NCBI GenBank assembly: GCA_021736135.1
Contig: JAIPGO010000033.1
Location: 1 to 36,409, forward strand
DNA: 36,409 nt
DNA from: Candidatus Cloacimonadota bacterium
GTDB taxonomy: Bacteria > Cloacimonadota > Cloacimonadia > Cloacimonadales > TCS61
Direction: 5' to 3'
Shown here: in pieces, positions 24,867 to 32,035 of the stretch
How the letters are laid out: each line of letters starts with the position of its first letter
Numbering within the stretch: position 1 is the stretch's first letter
Notes under the pieces: generated by a model
Told to the model about the DNA's origin: nothing
The model's database searches: none
What the model saw: the letters and a program-made list of their open reading frames with translations, nothing else
Translations under genes and position numbers: made by a program

Positions 24867-25259
24867 CTAAACAGGGCAGCACTTGATCCCTCTTTGCCTC
24901 CGACAGAGTTCTTCAGGAGCATATTTTGTAATTCCTTCCAGAAGCTTTATATCCTGTTGAACCAGCGCTGATTTTTCAAATTCTGCTTTCATCCATTCAA
25001 TAAATGATTTATAATCACTCTGGGGTGCTTGAAAACTATAGTAAACCCAGCGCCCGTCGCGTCTGCTCTCAACCAGTCCCGCAGACATGAGGATTCCAAG
25101 CTGCCGTGATGCTGAAGCTCCTTTTACCTGCAAAAGCTCTATGATCTGAGTGGCACATAACTCGTCATATTGCGTCAAAGCTGCAATAATCCGTAACCGG
25201 TTACTGTCTGCCAGTGCTTTAAAAACAGTTAACAGCATTTTCATAACAACCAACTTCAT
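24867..25259 (-). CDS. arsR: ArsR-family regulator of the ACR3 operon
   Basis: A 130-residue winged-helix repressor: VFKALADSNRLRIIAALTQY, then LLQVKGASASRQLGILMSAG and the wing RDGRWVYYSF. Its helix has only one Cys (ELCATQ) in place of CxC, while the C-terminus ends with KCCPV, so its inducer site differs from the ArsR at 17468. The first ATG has no Shine-Dalgarno and directly abuts a palindrome; Met6 or Met8 could be the true start. It is transcribed away from the CxxC-protein gene and heads the six-gene minus-strand operon ending in acr3. Confidence 0.9.
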   Translation of the reverse strand: MKLVVMKMLLTVFKALADSNRLRIIAALTQYDELCATQIIELLQVKGASASRQLGILMSAGLVESRRDGRWVYYSFQAPQSDYKSFIEWMKAEFEKSALVQQDIKLLEGITKYAPEELCRRQRGIKCCPV

Positions 25260-25287
25260 TTACTTATTTAGCTAAATGACTAAGTAA
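25260..25287 (-). promoter_or_regulatory. Candidate operator of the ACR3 operon
   Basis: A perfect palindrome ATTTAGCTAAAT (25266-25277) is overlapped by TTACTTA (25260-25266) and TAAGTAA (25281-25287), a second inverted repeat. The site touches the arsR start codon. AT-rich palindromes of this form are common for ArsR-type repressors. It differs from the ATTTGGCG-type operator at 17412 and 25366. Confidence 0.6.
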
Positions 25288-25365
25288 TGTAAAATTAAAA
25301 AATCAGTCAAGTTATTTTAAACACGCGCCCATATTTTACCTGATCCTGCCGGTGTTATTAAATGC

Positions 25366-25393
25366 TTGACGGATTTGGCGGTTTCGCCAAATA
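25366..25393 (+). promoter_or_regulatory. Promoter-operator of the CxxC protein / thioredoxin cluster
   Basis: TTGACG (25366-25371) and CAAATA (25388-25393) are 16 bases apart, the same spacing as at 17412. The palindrome ATTTGGCG-GTTT-CGCCAAAT (25373-25392) covers the spacer and most of the -10 box. It matches the 17412 site at almost every position, so both clusters are probably under the same repressor. Confidence 0.65.
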
Positions 25394-25438
25394 GCTTTCG
25401 ATAGTGGAAAGGGTGATTATAAGTTGAAGGAGAAAATT

Positions 25439-25597
25439 GTGGAGAAAAAGACACAGGTACAATGTAATGCCTGCGGAGAGATTATTAATGCTGAAGAAAT
25501 TCACCAGTTACAGATAAAATCATGCTGTAGTGTGCAAAATGTTTCTCTCTGCAAATCTTGTTGGGAAACACATAAAAAACAAAATCGGAATAAATAG
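25439..25597 (+). CDS. 52-residue zinc-ribbon-like CxxC protein
   Basis: A GTG start with GAAGGAG upstream opens a frame of 52 codons. The protein has two CxxC pairs, Cys9-Asn-Ala-Cys12 and Cys38-Lys-Ser-Cys41, plus a Cys29-Cys30 pair between them, followed by a basic His/Lys tail. The pattern suggests a small zinc ribbon or a metalloid-binding protein. It is the first gene after the ATTTGGCG-type promoter and lies 51 bases before the thioredoxin-CcdA fusion gene. No family name is recognised. The ribosome-binding site, the promoter and the ordered cysteines support it as a real gene. Confidence 0.65.
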   Translation: MEKKTQVQCNACGEIINAEEIHQLQIKSCCSVQNVSLCKSCWETHKKQNRNK

Positions 25598-25648
25598 CTT
25601 AGAGATAATTATATTGCGTTTAAATAATTAAAGGTATTAAATAATATT

Positions 25649-27226
25649 ATGATATTAAGGATCGCCACTGGGATATTAGTGTTTCTTTGTTTAATATCTA
25701 ATTTACCTGCTGTGGAAACTGCTGGAACAAATCCGGTAAGATTTTATCTGTTTTATTCCGAAGATTGTGAGGACTGTGAAGAATTTTTAGAATACACATT
25801 ACCGTATCTGGAGCAGAAATATTCTATTGATTATCAATTATTTAGCGTTAATGACAGTAAAAACTTCGCGCTTCTCAATCAACTGGAGAAGCAATATGGG
25901 GCAACAAAAGATGTTCCGATAATCTTTATTGGTGATTACATTATCGGTGGTCTGGATGCTCACATTGACATTGAGAATATCATAATTGAATATAGTAAGA
26001 GTGGTTGTGAATTTCCTGAAGTAGTAAATAATTCTGCCGAAATTGATTCGGTAAAGAGTAACAGCTCCGGGCAACCACAACAGTTGGAAACAGAAAACGG
26101 CACAGAATCCATAACAAATATCAGCGACCCGGCAGCTTCTGTTTATATCGCTTATTTTTTTAAAGAAGGATGCAGTCATTGTGATAGAACCTATCTTGAT
26201 CTGCAACATATTAAAAAGAAATATCCCCAGGTAGTTATCCGCGAATATGATATTTCCACCCGTGCAGGCATGGAATTAAGTGAAGCATTAAGCACGCTAT
26301 ATGATCTCCCTGAAAACAAACATTCCGTTACACCAGTGGTATTTATTGGAGATAAATACCTCCTGCAGGAAAAGGCGCGCTGGCATAACCTGGAAAATAT
26401 TATTCTTTTAGGTACTTCGGATCTGGAAATACCTCCCTGGGAGAAAGCAGAACAATTTAAGGGTAATTCCGGGCTCTCGATTATTGAAAGGTTCAAATCT
26501 CTTGGAATTATTACAATTATTCTTGCCGGACTGATAGATGGTATTAATCCCTGCGCTTTTGCCACCATAATTTTCCTGGTCTCATATCTTTCATTATCAG
26601 GCAGAAAGGGGAAAGAGATATTAATAATCGGGTTTTCCTATACGCTGGCAGTCTTTCTTACCTATTTTCTCCTCGGGATTCTGGGGCTGAGTATTCTGGA
26701 GAAAATCAGGCAGATCAATTCTCTGGCAATCATTATTAATATTCTCTTCGTCGTTATCGGGACTCTGTCAATTATTCTGGCTGCTTATAGCCTTTATGAT
26801 TATTATTTATTCCGTAAATCCCGTACTTCTGAAATGGTTCTGCAACTGCCACGTAAAATTAAGCTGAAAATTCACCAGATTATCAGGGAGAAAACGAAAG
26901 TTCAACATTTCATCATCGGAGCTTTTGTGATTGGATTTCTGGTTTCTATCCAGGAATTATTCTGTACCGGACAGGTATATCTGCCTACTCTGGTTTACAT
27001 GAGTAATCTGATGCAGTACAGATTACAGGCATATATATATCTGATAATTTACAATATTCTCTTTATCTTTCCCCTTATAGTCGTATTCATGCTCATCTAC
27101 TGGGGAATATCTTCCAGAAAAATGGGCAATTGGGTGCAGCAGAAAACCGGAATTACCAAGATATTGCTGGCTGTTATTTTCCTGATTCTTGGTATAATTC
27201 TGATATATTCAGGTATAAGGGGTTAA
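25649..27226 (+). CDS. Double thioredoxin fold fused to a CcdA/DsbD-like membrane domain
   Basis: A 525-residue protein. Signal segment at about 1-20; first thioredoxin-like domain at about 28-115 with Cys40-Glu-Asp-Cys43; Ser/Thr/Asn-rich linker at about 120-160; second thioredoxin-like domain at about 163-255 with Cys175-Ser-His-Cys178; then about six transmembrane segments (285-520). The membrane part has the DsbD-type GINPCAFAT (Cys302) and a second Cys439 in QELFCTGQVYLP, the expected redox pair. Placement of both thioredoxin domains before the membrane domain resembles a DsbD with its parts rearranged. It is inferred to carry electrons outward and hand them to the secreted thioredoxin at 27403. 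No strong Shine-Dalgarno is seen at this ATG. Confidence 0.88.
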   Translation: MILRIATGILVFLCLISNLPAVETAGTNPVRFYLFYSEDCEDCEEFLEYTLPYLEQKYSIDYQLFSVNDSKNFALLNQLEKQYGATKDVPIIFIGDYIIGGLDAHIDIENIIIEYSKSGCEFPEVVNNSAEIDSVKSNSSGQPQQLETENGTESITNISDPAASVYIAYFFKEGCSHCDRTYLDLQHIKKKYPQVVIREYDISTRAGMELSEALSTLYDLPENKHSVTPVVFIGDKYLLQEKARWHNLENIILLGTSDLEIPPWEKAEQFKGNSGLSIIERFKSLGIITIILAGLIDGINPCAFATIIFLVSYLSLSGRKGKEILIIGFSYTLAVFLTYFLLGILGLSILEKIRQINSLAIIINILFVVIGTLSIILAAYSLYDYYLFRKSRTSEMVLQLPRKIKLKIHQIIREKTKVQHFIIGAFVIGFLVSIQELFCTGQVYLPTLVYMSNLMQYRLQAYIYLIIYNILFIFPLIVVFMLIYWGISSRKMGNWVQQKTGITKILLAVIFLILGIILIYSGIRG

Positions 27227-27402
27227 AATTGAAATTCTGTGGCAGTTTTACAACCTATTTCACCACACTTCATCTGATCAACCCGCGCTCAGTGGATCAT
27301 AAAAGATTTGTGCACCTCGCAGTTCGCCTTTCAAGGAATTATCACCGTTACTGTTACTCTTCTGGATATTTTAAAAAATACTATAATTATAAGGATTTTT
27401 AA

Positions 27403-27798
27403 ATGAAAAAACTGATGTTATTCTTCTCCCTTTTCCTGATAATATCCCTGGCTGCGGAAATAACTCCTGCTGATACTTCGCAAATAGTCAAACCGCAGAT
27501 CACTTTTCTCGAATTCGGTTCCACCACCTGCATTCCCTGCAAAATGATGGAAAAAGTAATGGAAGAAGTGCGCACTATTTACGGCGACAGCGTAGCCGTG
27601 ATCTTTAACAACGTAAATGAGGAAAGAGAACTTTCCAAGACCTGGAACATCAAACTGATACCCACCCAGATATTCCTCGATGCTGATGGCAAAGAATTCT
27701 TCCGTCACGAAGGCTATTACCCCACTGAAGAAATAGCAAAGCTCTTCGCAGAAAATGGTCTGCCAAAACCGGAAGTAAAAGAAGAAATAAAAGAATAA
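27403..27798 (+). CDS. Secreted thioredoxin, paralogue of the one at 19852
   Basis: A 131-residue protein with a signal peptide at about 1-18, active site Cys43-Ile-Pro-Cys46 in GSTTCIPCKMMEKVM, and cis-proline loop IKLIPTQIFLD. It differs from its paralogue mainly in the surface loop and in a Lys/Glu-rich tail (PKPEVKEEIKE). AAGGA lies upstream. The 176 bases between it and the fusion gene hold no gene that can be supported; a 32-codon frame beginning TTG at 27308 ends in an ATGA overlap with this start but has no ribosome-binding site. Confidence 0.92.
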   Translation: MKKLMLFFSLFLIISLAAEITPADTSQIVKPQITFLEFGSTTCIPCKMMEKVMEEVRTIYGDSVAVIFNNVNEERELSKTWNIKLIPTQIFLDADGKEFFRHEGYYPTEEIAKLFAENGLPKPEVKEEIKE

Positions 27799-28126
27799 AG
27801 ATTTTTCAACCGCGAAAGGCGCCAGTCTTCGTTTTACTACGCCTCGACAAGCGAAAGGCGCGAAAGAAGATAATTAAGAGTATTATTTTTTATTCATTCT
27901 TCTTTTTTCGTGTGGTTCGTGCCTTTCGCGGTTCTATGTCTTCTCTTCTTTTTTTTTGCATACGCTTTATTTACCGTTAATTAAAAGAATGAAGATTTTC
28001 AACCACGGACGACACCGACAGCACTGACAAGTGAACAATTATGTAATAAAGTTATGTAAACCTTGACGAAAAGAAATAATTGTTTTTATAAGGGAATAGA
28101 ATAATCATAATATTTAATGAGGCGTT
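27799..28126. repeat. Spacer with CGCGAAAGGC inverted repeat before the kinase cluster
   Basis: AACCGCGAAAGGC (27808-27820) is mirrored by GCCTTTCGCGGTT (27921-27933), with an internal AAGCGAAAGGCGCGAAAG copy near 27850. The pair could form a long hairpin and might end transcription from the thioredoxin cluster. The rest is AT-rich leader of the first kinase gene, with ATATTTAATGAGG at 28110-28122 just before its ATG. No gene is seen. Confidence 0.6.
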
Positions 28127-30022
28127 ATGAAAAGTGATGACTATAAAAAGAAGATAGCAGAGAGCAGTGGTCGAGAGAAAGGCAGTTTATTATTACAGTA
28201 TTCCAATTACCTGTTACAGATAGATACGGAAAAGAGCTGTCTGATGGCACTGGAAGCCTTGAAGTTGAGCAGGAAACTGGCAGATAGAGAATTTGAAATA
28301 CTCTGCCAGATCCATCTGGGCTATGCCAGACTTTATAACGGCAATTTTGAGCAGATAACTCCGTTAGTGGAAGATTTGTTAATTATGGGTAAAGATCTAG
28401 ACAATCAACGGGCCCTGGGAGCGGCTTACAATCTGAAGGCAGATGTAGCACTGCAGCAGAATAAACCGGATGAAGCCATAGAAAATTACCTTCTGGCAGA
28501 GAGATATTACCGTCAGGGGAATATAAAATATAATCAAATGAGCTGCCTGAATAACCTGGGAAAGATCCACCATCATTTAAAGAATTATGAGGAAGCATAT
28601 CATTATATGGCTTTAGCTCTGGAAATTGGAGAAGAACTTCAGACACCTACCTGTGACACGATCAGGATGAATATGGGCAGCATTAAATATGAAGATAATA
28701 ATTATGAACAGGCACTGGAACTTTATCAGGCATCCGCCCGGTCATTTAAAGCGCAGGACTTGAAGAATAATGAAGCTTATGCCATCTTTAATATTGGTCT
28801 GGCTTATGGAGCGCTTGATAAACCGGAACAACAGCTTGAATGTTATAATGAATCATATAGACTGCTGAAGGAAATAAACGACTGGAAAGAACTGAGCAGG
28901 ATCTGCCGTAAAATTGCCGAGGTATATATTGACAGCGAAGAATATTCCGACGCAATGAAATACCTGGAGGAAGGAGAGACACTTGCCCGTTCTCATGAAC
29001 TGGAAAGCAGCCTGATCGAAATATTGAAGAGCTATGCTCACTGCCTGGAAAGGCAGGGATTATTTAAGCAATCGTTAGGCTATATGCACCAGTATCTGGA
29101 ACTGCATAATGCCTATATGACACGGATAAACAATGAGAAAATAGCCGAGATGAATTCCAGGTTCAAAACGGAAATCTACCGCCTTCAAAATCAGGAATTG
29201 AAAGAGAAAACGCGAACATTGAACAATCAAATTGGCAAGCTGGCAGGATCATTAAAGCAATTGCGTGAAGAGCATAAGCTGCTTGAGGGTAAATTCCAGT
29301 CCGCGATCACCCTGCTTAATACTCAGGACAACCTGATATCTTCGCAATCCCGCATGGCAGTAATGGGAGAGATGATTTCACTGATCGCACATCAATGGCG
29401 GCAGCCATTAAATGTGATCGGAATTCTGGTGCAATCATTTCAGGATGCGTGGGAATATGATGACCTTTCGGAAGAATTCGTTTCACAGCAGGTAACGGAA
29501 GCGATGGAGCAGATCAAGTATATGTCTGACATGATCACAGATTTCCGTAATTTTTTCAAGCCGGAAGGAATTAGTAAGTTTAATTTAAAGGATGCCATAG
29601 AAAATGCCATTCACTTACTCAATTATCTGCTGCAGAAATCTGAGATAGAACTGGAAACGGAACTTTCTAATAATTGTTTCTTTAACGGGGTAAGAAATGA
29701 CATCACGCAAGTGATACTGAACCTGATGAATAATGCCCGGGATGCCATGCTGGCAGCAGGTATAAGCAAGCCATTGATCCGTATATCTCTGGAAAAAGCC
29801 TCTGATGAGATCGTCATCAGGGTTTTTAACAAAGGCGAGCAGATCCCGGAAGAAACAGTTGCAAAGCTCTTTCAACCTTATTTCACAACCAAGGAAGAAA
29901 ATGGAACCGGAATTGGATTATATTTATGCCAGATGATCATTGAAAATAAGTATAAAGGCAAAATCAGGGGAGGAAACTGCCCTGAGGGAGTGGAATTCAT
30001 CATCAGGCTTCCCCTTCAATGA
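28127..30022 (+). CDS. Soluble TPR sensor histidine kinase 1
   Basis: A 631-residue cytosolic kinase, with no transmembrane segment. About eight TPR units fill residues 20-335 (for example NLGKIHHHLKNYEEAYHYM and NIGLAYGALDKPEQQLECY). A coiled coil follows at about 340-405. The HisKA region has MAVMGEMISLIAHQWRQPLN with phosphoacceptor His422, then the N box around 527-541 (NLMNNARDAM), a G1-like FNKGEQI, F-box-like QPYFTTK and G2 GTGIGLY at about 593. The G1 position holds Asn instead of the usual Asp. TPRs suggest sensing through a protein or peptide partner. It is the most diverged of the four paralogues together with kinase 2. No response regulator is adjacent. Confidence 0.93.
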   Translation: MKSDDYKKKIAESSGREKGSLLLQYSNYLLQIDTEKSCLMALEALKLSRKLADREFEILCQIHLGYARLYNGNFEQITPLVEDLLIMGKDLDNQRALGAAYNLKADVALQQNKPDEAIENYLLAERYYRQGNIKYNQMSCLNNLGKIHHHLKNYEEAYHYMALALEIGEELQTPTCDTIRMNMGSIKYEDNNYEQALELYQASARSFKAQDLKNNEAYAIFNIGLAYGALDKPEQQLECYNESYRLLKEINDWKELSRICRKIAEVYIDSEEYSDAMKYLEEGETLARSHELESSLIEILKSYAHCLERQGLFKQSLGYMHQYLELHNAYMTRINNEKIAEMNSRFKTEIYRLQNQELKEKTRTLNNQIGKLAGSLKQLREEHKLLEGKFQSAITLLNTQDNLISSQSRMAVMGEMISLIAHQWRQPLNVIGILVQSFQDAWEYDDLSEEFVSQQVTEAMEQIKYMSDMITDFRNFFKPEGISKFNLKDAIENAIHLLNYLLQKSEIELETELSNNCFFNGVRNDITQVILNLMNNARDAMLAAGISKPLIRISLEKASDEIVIRVFNKGEQIPEETVAKLFQPYFTTKEENGTGIGLYLCQMIIENKYKGKIRGGNCPEGVEFIIRLPLQ

Positions 30023-30092
30023 GCTTGACAAAAGGAACAGAATTTAAGAGTTAGATAAATTAAGTGGGATGACAAAAATAAAAGAGTGTGAT

Positions 30093-31997
30093 ATGAAAGA
30101 AGCAGAATTACAGTCAATGTTGAGAGATAGCCAGGGTAAAGAGAGAATAAAGGTATTAATCAAATATTCGGAGTTTTTAAGACAATCAGGAGACCGGCGG
30201 AGTATTACATTTGCAGAGGAAGCGCGACAGATTGCGTTAGCCAATGAGAATGATGACGAAGAGATAGCGGCACTTGTTTGCATTGCTTATGCTCATTTTT
30301 ATCTGTCTGAATTCGAAGAAGCGAAAAAGTTTACCCATGAATTATTACAGAGAGGATTAAAAATAAATGATCCCGAAACTCTGGGGACTTCTTATAATAT
30401 CAGGGCACGCATAGCATATAAATCGGAAAATCCCGGCAAAGCGCTGGAATTATTTTTAAAGGCACTGGAATATTACCTTCAGAAACCTCAGGGCTGGAAT
30501 CTGATGAGTTGTTATAACAATCTTGGAATGTGTCATTTACATCTAGGCAACACTGAGGAGGCATATAATTATTATCAGTTAGCCCTGGAGCAGGCGGAGA
30601 AATTGAATCATCCGGCCCGGGAGACCATTTTGATGAATATTGGCAATATCCATTATAATCGGGAAGAATTTGATCAGGCACTGAAATATTATAAACGAGC
30701 CGAGACAATGTTCCGGGAAAATAATTTAGTGGTAAATCTGGGGAATGTCTGCTACAATCTGGGATTGGTATATCATCAACTAGGTGATAGAGAGCAAAGC
30801 ATGACCTATTTCGAGAAATCGTATAAACTGCAAAAGGAGATCAATGATCCCAAGGGTTTAAGCACAAGCTGCGTTACGATAGGTTCTGAACTGCTCCATC
30901 TGGGCAGATATGATGAAAGCTATCGTTATCTTCAGGAATCACTGCGCATTTCTGAGGAAAACAATCTTAAGTGGAATCTTCTGGAAACCAGCGAAGCTTT
31001 TGCCAGGTATTGGCACTATAAAGGAAATTTTGAGGAAAAGAGCAAATATCTGGAACAGGTAATAACTTTAACCAGTGAATTGAATAAAGAATTGAACCGA
31101 GAACAACTATCTGAGATGGAAGCGAAATATAAAACACAGATATATATGTTGCGTTCGCAGGAACTGGATGCAGAGAATAAGTCAATGTCGGAGCAGATAG
31201 TCCGTCTAAAAGAGGCAATGGAAGGCTTACGGGATATCCATGAGCAATTGAAGCAGGAATTTCAGCAGGCAGTTACTAAGATCAATGAGCAGGATAACCT
31301 GCTATCCACGCAATCGCGCATGGCAGTGATGGGGGAGATGGTATCAATCATCGCACACCAGTGGCGACAGCCTTTGAACATAATAGGGCTATTAGTGCAA
31401 TCCTTTCAGGATGCCTGGGAATTCAACGAGATATCCGGAGAATTTATCGATGAGCAGGTGAAGATCGTTATGGAGCAGATACAGTATATGTCTGAAACGA
31501 TAACAGATTTCCGTGATTTTTTCAAGACGGAATATGTGAATGACTTTAAACTTGAGGACGTGATATCCAGATCATTACAATTGCTTGATTATAGTTTGAA
31601 AAAGGCAAGGATTGAGGTTGAAACGGAATTTGAGGGAGACTGCCGTATAGGCGGCAATCCCAATGAGATCGTGCAGGTGCTTTTAAACATCATCAATAAT
31701 GCCCGGGAAGCGATGCAGGAAAATAAAATACCCGAACCCTTGATCAGGATAAGATTAAGTCTTGAGCAGGAAAATATTTTCATCAGAATATTCAATAAAG
31801 GCAACCTGTTATCAGAAGAAGTAAGGAATAAACTATTTGAACCATATTTTACAACGAAAAGTAATGAAGGTACCGGTATAGGATTATATATCTGCCGCAA
31901 AATAATAGAAAACAAGTATCAGGGCAAATTTGATGTCGAGTGCCGGGAAGATGGCGTGGAATTCGCGATATCCCTTCCCGCAGAAATTTTGAAATGA
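30093..31997 (+). CDS. Soluble TPR sensor histidine kinase 2
   Basis: A 634-residue paralogue of the preceding kinase with the same order: TPR array, coiled coil (about 340-410), HisKA with MAVMGEMVSIIAHQWRQPLN, HATPase with NEIVQVLLNIINNAREAM, FNKGNLL, EPYFTTK and GTGIGLYICRK. An upstream ATG at 30069 would add eight residues, but the start at 30093 puts the SQG of the N-terminus at the same distance from Met as in the other three and gives His422, as in all of them; it is therefore preferred despite a weak Shine-Dalgarno. It begins 70 bases after kinase 1 stops. Partner and signal unknown. Confidence 0.93.
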   Translation: MKEAELQSMLRDSQGKERIKVLIKYSEFLRQSGDRRSITFAEEARQIALANENDDEEIAALVCIAYAHFYLSEFEEAKKFTHELLQRGLKINDPETLGTSYNIRARIAYKSENPGKALELFLKALEYYLQKPQGWNLMSCYNNLGMCHLHLGNTEEAYNYYQLALEQAEKLNHPARETILMNIGNIHYNREEFDQALKYYKRAETMFRENNLVVNLGNVCYNLGLVYHQLGDREQSMTYFEKSYKLQKEINDPKGLSTSCVTIGSELLHLGRYDESYRYLQESLRISEENNLKWNLLETSEAFARYWHYKGNFEEKSKYLEQVITLTSELNKELNREQLSEMEAKYKTQIYMLRSQELDAENKSMSEQIVRLKEAMEGLRDIHEQLKQEFQQAVTKINEQDNLLSTQSRMAVMGEMVSIIAHQWRQPLNIIGLLVQSFQDAWEFNEISGEFIDEQVKIVMEQIQYMSETITDFRDFFKTEYVNDFKLEDVISRSLQLLDYSLKKARIEVETEFEGDCRIGGNPNEIVQVLLNIINNAREAMQENKIPEPLIRIRLSLEQENIFIRIFNKGNLLSEEVRNKLFEPYFTTKSNEGTGIGLYICRKIIENKYQGKFDVECREDGVEFAISLPAEILK

Positions 31998-32035
31998 TGC
32001 CCAAAAAATGCTTTGATCATATTTAATGAGGTTTT

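Noticed and set aside
27130-27402. 90-codon frame between the fusion gene and the thioredoxin
   Set aside because: Its first third is an out-of-frame reading of the fusion gene's end and the rest lacks a ribosome-binding site. A gene in 27227-27402 cannot be excluded but is not supported.
27799-28126. A strong intrinsic terminator
   Set aside because: The CGCGAAAGGC arms are 100 bases apart and are not followed by a clear T-run at the hairpin base, so it is recorded as a repeat only.
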